Shown: positions 26,621 to 36,138 of the stretch, piece after piece
Layout: the number at the start of each line of letters is the position of its first letter
How positions within the stretch are numbered: the stretch's first letter is position 1
Origin: an uncultured Pseudomonadota bacterium
Lineage (GTDB): Bacteria; Pseudomonadota; Gammaproteobacteria; Enterobacterales; Succinivibrionaceae
Direction of reading: 5' to 3'
NCBI GenBank assembly: GCA_900317945.1
Contig: ONIT01000003.1
Coordinates: forward strand, 1-63,837
Length of the DNA: 63,837 nt
Made by a program: the position numbers and the translations under genes
The notes under the pieces: model-generated
What the model was told of the DNA's origin: nothing
Database searches by the model: none
The model's input: only the letters and a program-made list of their open reading frames with translations

Positions 26621-27349
26621 TCAGGCCATGTACATTCCGCCGTTGACGTTGATCACGTCGCCGGTGATGTAGGATGAGGCGTCAGACGCGAGGAAGAGGA
26701 CGGCATTCGCGATGTCAGCCGCGCTGCCGAGCCTTCCGGAGGGGATCTCCGCGCTGATCTTCTGCTTCTGCTCATCGGTGAGAGCCGCAGTCATGTCAGT
26801 CGCGATGAATCCGGGAGCAACCGCGTTGACGGTGATGCCGCGCGACGCAACCTCCTTCGCGAGCGATCTCGTGAAGCCGATGATGCCGGCCTTGGCCGCA
26901 GCGTAGTTGGTCTGTCCGGCGTTGCCCATCAGGCCGACGACAGAGGAGACCGAGACAATCCTGCCGTATCTCTTCTTCATCATGCCGCGGAGGAACACCT
27001 TGGACATCCTGTATACGGAGGAGAGGTTGGTGCTGATGACATCATCCCAGTCGCTGTCCTTCATCCTCATGAGGAGACCGTCCCTGGTGATGCCGGCGTT
27101 GTTCACGAGAATGTCGGGATCGCCCACGGCCTTGACCTTCTCGGCAAAGGCGTCAACGGAGGCCTGATCGGCTACGTTGAGGACAAGCCCCCTGCCCTCG
27201 CCCAAGTACTCTGAGATCCCGGCCGCGCCCTTCTCGGAGGTCGCGGTTCCGAATACGTCAGCTCCTGCATTCCTGAGCTCAGCCGCGATTTCACGGCCGA
27301 TGCCGCGTGATGCTCCGGTTACTACTGCAATCTTGCCAGAAAAATCCAT
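26621..27349 (-). CDS. fabG: 3-oxoacyl-[acyl-carrier-protein] reductase
   Basis: NADPH-dependent reduction of beta-ketoacyl-ACP. A short-chain dehydrogenase of 242 residues: cofactor motif TGASRGIGREIA, NNAG, catalytic Ser region SVSSVVGLMGNAGQ and the YAAAKAG motif with catalytic Tyr and Lys. It starts 2 bases after the fabD stop with GGAG upstream, so the two are coupled. Confidence 0.97.
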   Translation of the reverse strand: MDFSGKIAVVTGASRGIGREIAAELRNAGADVFGTATSEKGAAGISEYLGEGRGLVLNVADQASVDAFAEKVKAVGDPDILVNNAGITRDGLLMRMKDSDWDDVISTNLSSVYRMSKVFLRGMMKKRYGRIVSVSSVVGLMGNAGQTNYAAAKAGIIGFTRSLAKEVASRGITVNAVAPGFIATDMTAALTDEQKQKISAEIPSGRLGSAADIANAVLFLASDASSYITGDVINVNGGMYMA

Positions 27350-27351
27350 AC

Positions 27352-28287
27352 TTACTCCGTTACCTCTTTTACAGTCTCATCAGTGTTGACGGCAGTGCCC
27401 TTGAGGCTGCGGTCGATGCGGCGCATCAGGCCGGTCAGAACCTTGCCCGGTCCGAACTCGAGGAAGGTTCCCTCCTCTCCGCCGAAGAGTTTCTTAATCT
27501 CAATGACGGTCTCGGTCCATCTCACAGGGTTGCAGAGCTGGCGCACCAGCGCGTCGCGGATCTTCTCCGGATCGGACTCAGCCCTGGCGTCAACGTTGTT
27601 GAACACCCTGAACTTCGGAGCGGAGAAATTCGCGGACAGGAGCTTTTCCTTAAGCTTGTCGGCAGCCGGCTTCATCAGCGGGCAGTGGGAGGGAACGGAG
27701 ACAGCGAGACGGACGACCTTCTTCGCGCCGGCCTCCTTCATGAGCTCCTCAGCCTTCTCGACCGCAGCGGTGTCTCCGGCGATTACGACCTGTCCGGGGC
27801 AGTTGAAGTTGGCGGGCTGCACGGAGCCGGCATCTGTTACCTTTGCGCAGTTCTCGCGGACGGCGTCATCAGAGAGGCCGATTACCGCGGACATTGCGCC
27901 GACTCCGAGAGGAACGGCGTCCTGCATCGCGCGTCCCCTGAACTCAACGAGCCTCAGCGCATCCTCGAATGAAAGGACTCCGGCGCAGGTAAGCGCGGAA
28001 TACTCGCCGAGAGAGTGTCCGGCAAGAGCAAGGGGCTCGGCGCCGTTCTTCTCCTGATAGAGCTTCCAGATCGCATATGACGCGGTGAGAATTGCAGGCT
28101 GGGTGCGGAAGGTCTTGTTGAGCTCCTCGGCAGGGCCGTTCTGTGTCAGGTCAAGCAGATCATAGCCGAGGACCTCTCCTGCCTCGGTGAAAGTGTCTTT
28201 GACAACAGGATAGGCACTGATAAGCTCTGAGAGCATTCCCACGCTCTGGGATCCCTGCCCGGGGAAAACAACGGCTAGATTTGACAT
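27352..28287 (-). CDS. fabD: Malonyl-CoA:ACP transacylase
   Basis: Loads malonate onto ACP. The 311 residues show the oxyanion loop VFPGQGSQSVGM, the nucleophile in GHSLGEYSAL, the malonyl-binding arginine in VEFRGRAMQDAVP, and the histidine in SVPSHCPLM. Order fabH-fabD-fabG as in E. coli, but a terminator sits between fabH and fabD. Confidence 0.97.
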   Translation of the reverse strand: MSNLAVVFPGQGSQSVGMLSELISAYPVVKDTFTEAGEVLGYDLLDLTQNGPAEELNKTFRTQPAILTASYAIWKLYQEKNGAEPLALAGHSLGEYSALTCAGVLSFEDALRLVEFRGRAMQDAVPLGVGAMSAVIGLSDDAVRENCAKVTDAGSVQPANFNCPGQVVIAGDTAAVEKAEELMKEAGAKKVVRLAVSVPSHCPLMKPAADKLKEKLLSANFSAPKFRVFNNVDARAESDPEKIRDALVRQLCNPVRWTETVIEIKKLFGGEEGTFLEFGPGKVLTGLMRRIDRSLKGTAVNTDETVKEVTE

Positions 28288-28321
28288 ATGAACTCCGATT
28301 GAAACAGAAGCAGCCCTTATG

Positions 28322-28350
28322 AAAAAAGCCCGTCAGCATGCTGTACGGAC
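28322..28350 (-). terminator. Internal terminator between fabH and fabD
   Basis: On the minus strand GTCCGT-A-CAGC pairs with GCTG-ACGGGC (10 bp, one bulge, 2-base turn), followed by six T residues. Two further GC-rich hairpins lie between this and the fabH stop. Such a site inside the cluster suggests separate dosage of plsX-fabH and fabDG. Confidence 0.65.
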
Positions 28351-28448
28351 CTTGTGTCAGTGAAAAGACTGCTTGCCCTCACACAGAAAGCCCCGCGCCG
28401 CGCGCAGGGACTGAAAAAGCAATTGAATGCGCTCCGCCAGGCGGAATA

Positions 28449-29405
28449 TCAGTAGCGGAGGAGCACTGAGCCCCAGGTAAAGCCGCTTCCGAAGGCCTCG
28501 AGGAGGAGAAGGTTGCCCTTCTTTATCCTTCCGTCCCTGATCCCCTCATCAAGCGCAAGCGCGACAGAGCCTGCTGAGGTGTTGCCGTGGCGGTCCAGGG
28601 TTACGATTACCCTGTCCATATCCATCTTGAGCTTCTTGGCGGTTGCGGAAATTATCCTGAGGTTTGCCTGATGGGGAACCAGCCAGTCGAGATCTTCCTC
28701 CCTGAAGCCGGCCTTCTGCACGGTATCGACAACCAGGCGGCTCAGGGTGTTGACTGCGAACCTGAACACCTCGTTGCCCTTCATATGAAGGTAGTAGTCC
28801 GTGTCATCCGGCCTGCCGCGTACAGGATTCCTGAGGGAAAGAAGAGTGCTGTAGGCTCCGTCGCTCGCGATCTCGGAGAAGAGTATGCCGGTCTCATCGT
28901 CAGCCTGGACAACGGCCGCGCCGGCGCCGTCGCCGAAAAGGACGATGGTTGATCTGTCATTTGGGTCGCAGGTCCTGCTCATGGCATCGACGCCGATGAC
29001 AAGAACCGTTCTTGCATTCCCTGACTTGATGAAGCTGTCGGCAGTAACGAGGCCGTAGACAAAGCCCGAGCAGGCTGCGGCGAGATCAAAGGCCGGAACC
29101 TGCCGGAGGCCCAGCTCCTTCTGCACCAGGCAGGCGACTGACGGGCAGGCATACTCAGAGCTCGTCGTCGCGGCTATAACCAGATCTATATCCTCAGCAG
29201 AAACGCCGGACGCCTCGATTGCCTTCCTCGACGCCTCGACAGCCATATGGGCACAGGTATCGCCTTCACCCGCTATCCTTCTCTCATGGATTCCGGTCCT
29301 GGTGGTAATCCATTCGTCTGACGTGTCGACCATCTTCTCAAGATCGGCATTGGTTCTAACTGTCAGCGGCAGATAGCTGCCTGTTCCTTTTATTCTGCTG
29401 TACAT
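28449..29405 (-). CDS. fabH: 3-oxoacyl-[acyl-carrier-protein] synthase III
   Basis: KAS III starts fatty-acid synthesis from acetyl-CoA and malonyl-ACP. Catalytic Cys in [11 protein letters not shown], His in [10 protein letters not shown], Asn in [10 protein letters not shown]. 318 residues (E. coli 317). It is placed 14 bases behind plsX. Confidence 0.97.
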   Translation of the reverse strand: MYSRIKGTGSYLPLTVRTNADLEKMVDTSDEWITTRTGIHERRIAGEGDTCAHMAVEASRKAIEASGVSAEDIDLVIAATTSSEYACPSVACLVQKELGLRQVPAFDLAAACSGFVYGLVTADSFIKSGNARTVLVIGVDAMSRTCDPNDRSTIVLFGDGAGAAVVQADDETGILFSEIASDGAYSTLLSLRNPVRGRPDDTDYYLHMKGNEVFRFAVNTLSRLVVDTVQKAGFREEDLDWLVPHQANLRIISATAKKLKMDMDRVIVTLDRHGNTSAGSVALALDEGIRDGRIKKGNLLLLEAFGSGFTWGSVLLRY

Positions 29406-29419
29406 TACACAAACCTGAT

Positions 29420-30454
29420 TTAGTTGCTGGGTTCGGCGGTTGATTTTATCAGAGCCGGCATTATTCCGGAACGCACGAGATCACGTGCCGCGAGGATTGA
29501 GTTGGCAAATGCCTCTACCCCGGCAGCACCGTGACTCTTTACGACGATACCGGACAGTCCGAGCAGTGCGGCACCGTTGTATCTGTCAGGGCTGAAAATC
29601 CTGAGTCTCCTGCCGAGGAGCCATTTTAACGGCAAAGACATAAGTTTTGCAATAGGACTCCGGCCGGAATGGGACTTAAAGAGCGTTCTTGCGAACCCCT
29701 CGGCAGTCTTGAGCGCGATGTTGCCGGAAAATCCGTCGGTCACAATCACGTCAGCGTCAGACGAGAAAAGCTCCGATCCCTCCATGAATCCGGTAAACCT
29801 GACAGAACTGTCAGAGGAGAGCTCCTCAGCTGCCGCCCTGATTTCCTTCCTGCCCTTGCTGAACTCGGTGCCCACGTTGAGGATTTTGACGTTCGGCTCG
29901 GAAATTTTCAGGATATGGTGCGCATAGAGGCTGCCGAATCTCGCGTACTCAACTAAATCCCTCTCAGATGAATGGAGGTTCGCTCCAAGATCAAGCATGA
30001 CGGATCTGCCGGAGCTGTTCCCAAGGCTCGGGATGCAGGTAACCAGGGCGGGATGCTCAACGCCGCTTAGCGTTCTCAGGAGATAGCGTGAAATCGCGAC
30101 AAGCGCGCCGGTATTTCCGCCGCTCACGCAGGCGCCGGCTTTCCCGGATTTCACCAGCTCCACGGCTGCGCGCATGCTGGTTCCGGCGGAATTCTTAAGA
30201 TCGTCAATCGGATCGGAGTCAGACTCTATCTCCGAATCTGCCTCAACGACCGTGACGCGCGGATCCCCGGACAGCCGGCTTTTTCTCAGCGCATCGCTGA
30301 TGGCGCTGCCGCCGGTGAGGAAAATTCTCAGATCCGGACATAAAAATAATGCCCGCCTTACGGCGGGCACACTTACACTGACACCGAAATCTCCTCCCAT
30401 CGCATCGACTGCGACGGGAGTAGCTGAAGTGTCCTCTGCAAGATTACTCTGCAC
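29420..30454 (-). CDS. plsX: Phosphate acyltransferase PlsX
   Basis: Converts acyl-ACP to acyl-phosphate for phospholipid synthesis. The family start motif [18 protein letters not shown] and [23 protein letters not shown] and [16 protein letters not shown] are present. No ATG lies before the conserved motif, so the start is GTG at 30454, overlapping rpmF by 11 bases; no clear ribosome site is seen, which points to coupling. 344 residues (E. coli 356). Confidence 0.95.
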   Translation of the reverse strand: MQSNLAEDTSATPVAVDAMGGDFGVSVSVPAVRRALFLCPDLRIFLTGGSAISDALRKSRLSGDPRVTVVEADSEIESDSDPIDDLKNSAGTSMRAAVELVKSGKAGACVSGGNTGALVAISRYLLRTLSGVEHPALVTCIPSLGNSSGRSVMLDLGANLHSSERDLVEYARFGSLYAHHILKISEPNVKILNVGTEFSKGRKEIRAAAEELSSDSSVRFTGFMEGSELFSSDADVIVTDGFSGNIALKTAEGFARTLFKSHSGRSPIAKLMSLPLKWLLGRRLRIFSPDRYNGAALLGLSGIVVKSHGAAGVEAFANSILAARDLVRSGIMPALIKSTAEPSN

Positions 30455-30644
30455 TGGTATCAGACGCAGCTTCCTTCGTTCTGATGACCTTCTCTCCGCG
30501 ATAGTAACCGTCAGCGGTTACGCAGTGACGAAGATGAACCTCACCGGTGGTCTTGTCAGTGCTGAGAGCCTCGGCGGTGAGAGCGTCGTGGGAACGGCGC
30601 ATGTCACGCTTTGAACGGGATTTACGATTCTGTGCAACAGCCAT
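30444..30644 (-). CDS. rpmF: Ribosomal protein L32
   Basis: [22 protein letters not shown] is the conserved basic N-terminus of L32. The 66 residues are slightly longer than E. coli L32 (57) because of an acidic tail [10 protein letters not shown]. Good AGGAG upstream. Order yceD-rpmF-plsX matches E. coli. Confidence 0.97.
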   Translation of the reverse strand: MAVAQNRKSRSKRDMRRSHDALTAEALSTDKTTGEVHLRHCVTADGYYRGEKVIRTKEAASDTSAE

Positions 30645-30662
30645 TGCATTCTCCTAAAAAAG

Positions 30663-31205
30663 CTATTTAAACAATTTGCCCAGTCCGGCAAAAGGATTCC
30701 CCTCTGAAGGCGCATCTTCCTTCACCTCGCCGAACACCTGAATGTCGTCCTTTACGCTGCATTCGCTGATGTCGTGCTTGGGAACCATTGGCAATGCCAA
30801 AATGAGCTCATCTTCTATTATACCATAAAGAGACAAATCACCAAACTCATCTAGCTCTACGGCATCATAAATATCTTCAGCGCCGAGATCCCGAAGCTGC
30901 CTTGCGCTGCACGCATAGGTGAACTCGGCCTCAAGATCATATGAGAAAGGCTCTCCGCATCTCTCGCAGACGAGGGTTACAGCGGCGGAGGCCGTTCCCT
31001 TCATGGTGAAGACTCCCGACGGATCCTTTCCGAAGGAGATCCTCACGGAGGCATCGCTCTCAACTGACTCGGTCATGTCCGAAAGCCTGCCGAGGAACTG
31101 GCGCTTTATTATTCCGCTGTACTCCAGCCTTTTCTCGGCGCACCTTACCGGATCGACCTTCTCTGGGATCAGGCTTTCCGCCCCGGCGCTTATTTCCTCT
31201 GCCAT
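30663..31205 (-). CDS. yceD: 23S rRNA accumulation protein YceD (DUF177)
   Basis: YceD promotes 23S rRNA accumulation in E. coli. The CxxC knuckle VCERCGEPFSYDLEAEFTYAC and the acidic GAEDIYDAVELDEFGDLSLYGIIEDELILALPMVP are typical of DUF177. The ATG at 31205 (GAGGAG upstream) is chosen over one 11 codons earlier because it clears the preceding stop by 10 bases. 180 residues (E. coli 173). Confidence 0.93.
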   Translation of the reverse strand: MAEEISAGAESLIPEKVDPVRCAEKRLEYSGIIKRQFLGRLSDMTESVESDASVRISFGKDPSGVFTMKGTASAAVTLVCERCGEPFSYDLEAEFTYACSARQLRDLGAEDIYDAVELDEFGDLSLYGIIEDELILALPMVPKHDISECSVKDDIQVFGEVKEDAPSEGNPFAGLGKLFK

Positions 31206-31215
31206 GCCACGCTCC

Positions 31216-31893
31216 TCACTCAAACAGCCCGGAGACAAAATCCGGGGTCAGATCATACGGTGAGTCAATCACCTCATCAGGCTCGGCAGTCAGGAGCTTC
31301 TTCCTGCTCTCGGCTCCCCAGGAGACGCCCAGCGTCCTCATGCCGGCATTGATGCCCATGGCGATGTCGAGCACTGAGTCGCCGACCATCAGGCATCTCG
31401 CGGGATCCGCCCCGAAATGCTCCGCTATGGCATCGAGCATGTCCGGAGCCGGCTTCGACGGATACTCATCGCCTGCCGAGCTGAAGGAGACAAAGCGGTC
31501 CAGGCGGGAGTTCCTGATGACCTCATTCACGCCCCTTCTGGACTTTCCGGAGGCAAGCGCCAGGGTGAAGCCCGCCTTCTGCAGCTCTGAGAGCATATTC
31601 TCGATCCCGTCAAAGAGCTGCGCAGGCCTGGTCCTGTCCTCCTCGTTGTATATCCGGCGGTACTCGTCGGTAAAGCGAGAGACCTCGTCATCTGATGACT
31701 CCGGATAGCACCTTGCGACCGCAAGCTTCAGGGAAAGCCCTATCGCGGAGCGGCAGAGGGCGTCGTCAGGCTCAGGCGCGCCGAAAGAAGTGCCGCACCT
31801 TTTGAGGGTTGAGACCACTCTTCCAATCGAATCTGTGAGAGTCCCGTCAATGTCAAAAATAACGACGTTCGTTCCAGAGCTTCCTGCAGACAT
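31216..31893 (-). CDS. HAD-superfamily phosphatase (phosphoglycolate phosphatase-like)
   Basis: A 225-residue HAD subfamily IA hydrolase. Motif I FDIDGTLTDS holds the nucleophilic Asp, motif II LASGKSRRGV, motif III with KPAPDML, and motif IV MVGDSVLDIAMG. The cap domain lies at about residues 20-85. Substrate cannot be read from sequence; phosphoglycolate or pyrophosphate-type sugars are possibilities. HAD genes next to rluC recur in gammaproteobacteria. It is the first gene of the yceD-rpmF-plsX-fab operon and carries the operon promoter. Confidence 0.88.
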   Translation of the reverse strand: MSAGSSGTNVVIFDIDGTLTDSIGRVVSTLKRCGTSFGAPEPDDALCRSAIGLSLKLAVARCYPESSDDEVSRFTDEYRRIYNEEDRTRPAQLFDGIENMLSELQKAGFTLALASGKSRRGVNEVIRNSRLDRFVSFSSAGDEYPSKPAPDMLDAIAEHFGADPARCLMVGDSVLDIAMGINAGMRTLGVSWGAESRKKLLTAEPDEVIDSPYDLTPDFVSGLFE

Positions 31894-31929
31894 ATCAAAA
31901 CCCGGATATACAAGCTGAATAGAAACAAT

Positions 31930-31957
31930 ATTTTAGCATACTGGCGCGCTCAGGCAA
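31930..31957 (-). promoter_or_regulatory. Promoter of the HAD-yceD-rpmF-plsX-fab operon
   Basis: On the minus strand TTGCCT, 16 bases and an extended TGC-TAAAAT. Predicted start about 30 bases before the HAD gene. Confidence 0.6.
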
Positions 31958-32016
31958 CAGCATGAGCGCACTTTGTCCCTGAATTGTCCGCCGGACAAGG
32001 GGCTGGTCCGGCAGGG

Positions 32017-32994
32017 CTATTCCTCTCCGCCAAGCTGATCGAGCACCGTCTGCAGCTCAGGCGGGAGCGGGGCCTCCACCGTTACTTCCCTTTCTGTATC
32101 GGGATCCTCAAACTGGATCCTGAAGGCATGCAGGAACATGCGCCTGAGTCCGAGTTTTTTCATCTCCTCGTCGAAATGCCTGTCGCCGTACTTAGCGTCC
32201 CCGGCTATCGGATGGGTCATGAACTGGCAGTGCACCCTGATCTGATGGGTCCTTCCGGTTCTGGGCGACGCCTCCACCAGAGTCGCCGGCCCGTACTTCC
32301 TGATGATCCTGAACTCGGTCCTGGAAGGGGCGCCGTTCACCTCATCGACCTTTACCATCCTCTCCCCGGACTCGATGATGTTCTTCACGAGCGGAGCGTC
32401 GACAAACTTTACCCGGTTAGACCACTCGCCACGCACCAGGGCGAGGTACTGCTTGTGCACAGTCCTCTCCCTGAACTGCTGCTGCAGGCTCCTGAGCGCG
32501 CTTCTTTTTTTGGCAAACATCAGGCAGCCCGAGGTCTCGCGGTCGATGCGGTGGACAAGCTCAAGGTAGCCGTGCTCGCCGTAGAGCGACCTCATCGCCT
32601 CCACCGCCCCGAATGACACGCCGCTCCCGCCGTGGGCGGCAAGCCCCGCAGGCTTGTTGATTATCACCAGGCTGTCAGTCTCATAGACTATGGCATCACG
32701 GAGTCCCTTCACGCTCTCAAGGTTTGCCGAGGGGATGACGACATTGGACTCCTTTACCCTCGCAGGCGGGATCCTCACCAGATCGCCCTCGGAAATCTTG
32801 AGTTCGGGGCCGGCCCGCTTTTTGTTGACGCGGACCTCGCCCTTTCTGATCATGCGGTAGATCCTGCTCTTCGGCACGCCCCGGAGGTGCAGCTGCAGGA
32901 AATTGTCGAGCCTCTGCCCGTCATGGTTTTCGTCAACTGTCACGAAACGGACCTGATCCTGCGTCTGGCCTGCGCCGGTGCTGTCGTTCTGCAT
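32017..32994 (-). CDS. rluC: 23S rRNA pseudouridine synthase RluC
   Basis: Makes pseudouridines 955, 2504 and 2580 in 23S rRNA. S4 domain GQRLDNFLQLHLRGVPKSRIYRMIRKGEVRVN, catalytic motif HRIDRETSGCLMF, and RTGRTHQIRVHCQFM. The ATG at 32994 has AAGGG five bases upstream; a GTG two codons earlier is less well placed. 325 residues (E. coli 319). Divergent from rne, as in E. coli. Confidence 0.95.
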   Translation of the reverse strand: MQNDSTGAGQTQDQVRFVTVDENHDGQRLDNFLQLHLRGVPKSRIYRMIRKGEVRVNKKRAGPELKISEGDLVRIPPARVKESNVVIPSANLESVKGLRDAIVYETDSLVIINKPAGLAAHGGSGVSFGAVEAMRSLYGEHGYLELVHRIDRETSGCLMFAKKRSALRSLQQQFRERTVHKQYLALVRGEWSNRVKFVDAPLVKNIIESGERMVKVDEVNGAPSRTEFRIIRKYGPATLVEASPRTGRTHQIRVHCQFMTHPIAGDAKYGDRHFDEEMKKLGLRRMFLHAFRIQFEDPDTEREVTVEAPLPPELQTVLDQLGGEE

Positions 32995-33461
32995 ATCCAC
33001 CCTTAATAGTTGAGCCCTGGAGAGGCTGCCTGTCCTGACGGCAGCGGGCCTAAGCCCGTCCGCTGCCGCGCCGCAATTATACTATCCCCGTGAGCCTTTT
33101 CATGGGAACCATCCTGCCTGTCCATGCGGCTGAGATGCACGGGATTGAAGCTCTCTTCCGCGGGAAATGCCGGGAAGAGGCCCGCAGCAGGGCGGATTTG
33201 CGCACCGGACAGATGATTAAAAAGCACTCGCGTGTGGAGAATTTTTTCTCATAAGGCTAAAATATTAAAAGGCGGAATATAAAAGAAGCCTTCCAATCAC
33301 CAAGCCGGCTCTTTTATGGTCAGGCTTTTGTCATTCGCCATTAAAAGGAACGCCCCTGCCATGCTGCATTCCGGCACAGCATCAGGCAGGGGCAGACCGT
33401 CCGCGTTGTAACCAGTTATCAGGCGGCGGCCTCACGGATAACAGCAATTCGAAGACAAATA
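32995..33461. promoter_or_regulatory. rne: rluC/rne divergent region with structured rne leader
   Basis: This 467-base region encodes no protein I can support. Minus strand: TATAAT at 33076-33081, giving rluC a leader of about 75 bases. Plus strand: TAAAAT at 33258-33263, a weak candidate for rne. Within the presumed rne leader, GCCCCTGCC-ATGCTG (33352-33366) pairs with CAGCAT-CA-GGCAGGGGC (33377-33393), a 15-bp stem with a 2-base bulge and a 10-base loop. E. coli rne is autoregulated through hairpins in its 361-base leader, so an equivalent role is plausible. A CTCTTCC/GGAAGAG inverted repeat lies further upstream near 33152-33180. Confidence 0.55.
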
Positions 33462-35936
33462 ATGAAAAGAATGCTCATAAACGCTACTCAGGAAGAAGAG
33501 AAGCGTGTTGCGCTCGTTGACGGGCAGAGGCTCTACGATCTTGATATCGAGAACCCGTCCCACGAGCAGAAAATCGACAATGTCTATAAAGGAAAGATCT
33601 CGCGGGTTGAGCCCAGCATAGAAGCCGCCTTTGTGGACTACGGCGTTGAGCGCCACGGTTTCCTCCCCCTTAAGGAAATCGCCAAGGAGTACTTCACCGA
33701 CGGAGTGGCAGGATCGCAGCATGCCGATCTGAAGGCTGCCCTCCCCGAGGGGACCGAGGTAATCGTCCAGCTCAAGAAAGAGGAGAGAGGCCTTAAGGGC
33801 GCAGCCCTCACGACCTTCATCAGCCTTTCCGGAAGCCACATCGTCCTGATGCCGAACAACCCCAAGGCAGGCGGAGTCTCAAAGCAGGTTACAGGCGAGG
33901 ATCACGAGCGCCTGGAGAAAATCAAGCGCGAGCTTCCCGTGCCCAAGGGAATGGGCGTAATCCTCCGCACGGCAAGCGCCGAGGCCCCGAAAGAGTACAT
34001 TGAGTGGGATCTCAAGATGCTGCTCAACCTCTGGGACTCAATCAAGGAGGCCGCCGCGGCCCAGGGAAAGCCCTTCCTCATCTACAAGGGCAACAACATC
34101 GTTGACCGCGCCATAAAGGATTACCTGAGGCCGGACATCAACGAGATCATCGTTGACAGCAAGGAAGTGTACGACCGGACGATAAAGCACCTTTCCATGG
34201 TCCGTCCGGAATTCACGGAAAGGGTCAAGCTCTACGAGGGCGAGGTCCCGCTCTTCACGCACTTCCAGATCGAGTCGCAGATTGAGACTGCCTACCAGAG
34301 AGAGGTCAAGCTCCCCTCAGGCGGCGCCATTGTCATCGATCCGACTGAGGCCCTGACCTCAATCGACGTCAACTCCGGCCGCGCCACCAAGGGTGCAGAC
34401 ATCGAGGAGACTGCCCTGCAGACCAACCTTGAGGCCGCCGACGAAATAGCCAGGCAGCTCCGCCTCAGGGATATGGGCGGGCTTTTCGTCATCGACTTCA
34501 TCGACATGACGCCGAAGAAGAACCAGCACGCAGTCGAGGAGAGGATGCGCCAGAACGTCAGCGATGACCGCGCCAGGATCCAGATCGCCCCGATCTCAAG
34601 GTTCGGCCTCCTGGAGCTCTCAAGGCAGCGCCTCAAGCCCTCTATAAGCGACTCGAGCATGCACGTCTGCCCGAGGTGCAACGGCCAGGGATTCATCCGC
34701 GACAACGAGTCGCTCTCACTCTCGGTACTGAGGCTCATCGAGCAGGAGGCGCTGAAGGACGGAACCGCAGAGGTCCACGCCAAGGTTCCTGTTGTCGTCG
34801 CCGCCTACCTCCTTAATGAGAAGAGGGAGAACATCCTCGCGATTGAGCGCCGTGAGAAGGTCAGAATCTTCGTCATCCCCATCCCCTCCATGGAGACTCC
34901 CCACTTCGAGGTTGTCCGCGTAAGGGCCGGCGACACCGAGGCAAATCCTGACGTAATCGCCGCGGTTGAGGCAAATGCCGAGGACGAGTCCTCAGTATGG
35001 AATCCTGACGAGCCTACTGACAAGCGCGCCGATGATCAGCGCGCCGCAGTATCGGCAGAGAAGATAATCGTAAGCTCCGGCCCGCTTCCTGCAGAGCAGG
35101 CTGCGGACGAAAAGCCTGAGCCCGCCCCGGCGCCTGAGGAGGAGGATTCAGGAAACGCTCCTGAGCAGCCGGTTCCGCAGACGGGCACCGGATTCTTCTC
35201 CAAGGTCAAGAACTTCCTCTTTGGCGCATTCTCCGGTGACAGCTCCAGAAAGAATGCCGCAGCAGAAGAGAAGCCTGCCGCAGAGGAGCCCCAGGAAAGA
35301 CGCTCATCGCATGAGGGCGATGACCGGATTACGAGCGAGCAGTACGGCTCATCCAAGCGCTTCAGCGGCGGAAGGAGAAACGCTCCCCAGAGACGCTCTG
35401 ACAGCAGAAGGAAGCAGGATCAGAGGCACCAGAACGGCGCTCCCGCAGGACAGAAGAACAGGTTCCAGCAGGAGAGACGCCAGAAGCCCTCTGATGCCCA
35501 GGCCAGGAACGGCAGGCACGAGCAGAGGCAGGAAAGGCCCGCAGAGACGGCAAAGCCCCAGCAGGCGCCTGTTGCCATACCGGAGTACAGGTCGCCGAAG
35601 TTCACTCCTGCCGGAGTCAAGTACATACTCACCAGCTCCTCTGCTGCCGCGGCTCCTGTATCGGACAGCCTCACGGTTGATGAGGTATACAGGGAATTCC
35701 AGGAGATGAGGAGCAGAGGGGCCGCATCAGGCGATGAATGGCGCTCGCTGGGCGCCTCGGCCGTTTCCGAGTCACCTGCAGTACCAGAGGCAGTCCCAGA
35801 GGCAGCTGAGGAGGCTGAGAAGTCTGACGTCATCAGGACCTTTGTCAGCACCGATGACAGGAAGCCCGGGCTCACGGGCTCTGCCGGATTCTCGACGGTA
35901 GGCGCCGCCGTGCCGGAGCCAGAGAGCGCGGAATAA
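33462..35936 (+). CDS. rne: Ribonuclease E
   Basis: The endonuclease that starts mRNA decay and matures rRNA and tRNA; scaffold of the degradosome on the inner membrane. The start MKRMLINATQEEEKRVA is the conserved N-terminus. An S1 domain (about 35-120), the catalytic DNase I-like domain with Asp in TSIDVNSGRATKG and VIDFIDM, and the Zn-link CPRCNGQG (about 403-406) follow. The C-terminal half is disordered and shorter than in E. coli (824 against 1061). It contains an amphipathic membrane anchor candidate (FFSKVKNFLFGAF, about 577-590) and an Arg-rich RNA-binding stretch (about 625-700). No clear enolase or PNPase motif was recognised. Confidence 0.96.
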   Translation: MKRMLINATQEEEKRVALVDGQRLYDLDIENPSHEQKIDNVYKGKISRVEPSIEAAFVDYGVERHGFLPLKEIAKEYFTDGVAGSQHADLKAALPEGTEVIVQLKKEERGLKGAALTTFISLSGSHIVLMPNNPKAGGVSKQVTGEDHERLEKIKRELPVPKGMGVILRTASAEAPKEYIEWDLKMLLNLWDSIKEAAAAQGKPFLIYKGNNIVDRAIKDYLRPDINEIIVDSKEVYDRTIKHLSMVRPEFTERVKLYEGEVPLFTHFQIESQIETAYQREVKLPSGGAIVIDPTEALTSIDVNSGRATKGADIEETALQTNLEAADEIARQLRLRDMGGLFVIDFIDMTPKKNQHAVEERMRQNVSDDRARIQIAPISRFGLLELSRQRLKPSISDSSMHVCPRCNGQGFIRDNESLSLSVLRLIEQEALKDGTAEVHAKVPVVVAAYLLNEKRENILAIERREKVRIFVIPIPSMETPHFEVVRVRAGDTEANPDVIAAVEANAEDESSVWNPDEPTDKRADDQRAAVSAEKIIVSSGPLPAEQAADEKPEPAPAPEEEDSGNAPEQPVPQTGTGFFSKVKNFLFGAFSGDSSRKNAAAEEKPAAEEPQERRSSHEGDDRITSEQYGSSKRFSGGRRNAPQRRSDSRRKQDQRHQNGAPAGQKNRFQQERRQKPSDAQARNGRHEQRQERPAETAKPQQAPVAIPEYRSPKFTPAGVKYILTSSSAAAAPVSDSLTVDEVYREFQEMRSRGAASGDEWRSLGASAVSESPAVPEAVPEAAEEAEKSDVIRTFVSTDDRKPGLTGSAGFSTVGAAVPEPESAE

Positions 35937-35966
35937 GCGCATACGCCTAAGATGAGAGAAATTCAA

Positions 35967-35992
35967 ACCCGGCACCATGCCGGGTTTTTTCG
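35967..35992 (+). terminator. Terminator of rne
   Basis: AACCCGGCA, loop CCA and TGCCGGGTT run directly into a T-tract, about 30 bases behind the rne stop. Confidence 0.88.
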
Positions 35993-36113
35993 TAACTGCC
36001 GGATCATTTCAGAAAGTTTTTAATGTCATCACAGTAAACGGCAAATGATTTTTCAAAATGCCAAAACGATCACCAATCCGAACAATTATTCAGACTATTG
36101 GCGCTGAGTTGCC

Positions 36114-36119
36114 TAAAAT
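36114..36119 (+). promoter_or_regulatory. fnr: Candidate -10 of fnr
   Basis: TAAAAT lies 20 bases before the fnr ATG. The best -35-like hexamer (TTCAGA) is spaced 19 bases away, so the call is tentative. Confidence 0.3.
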
Positions 36120-36138
36120 AGAGCAATGGAGGTAGCGT

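Noticed and set aside
31984-32012. TTGTCCG-C-CGGACAA and GCCGGAC/GTCCGGC palindromes as a terminator of rluC
   Set aside because: No T-tract follows on the minus strand, so termination cannot be claimed; left as an unexplained stem-loop.
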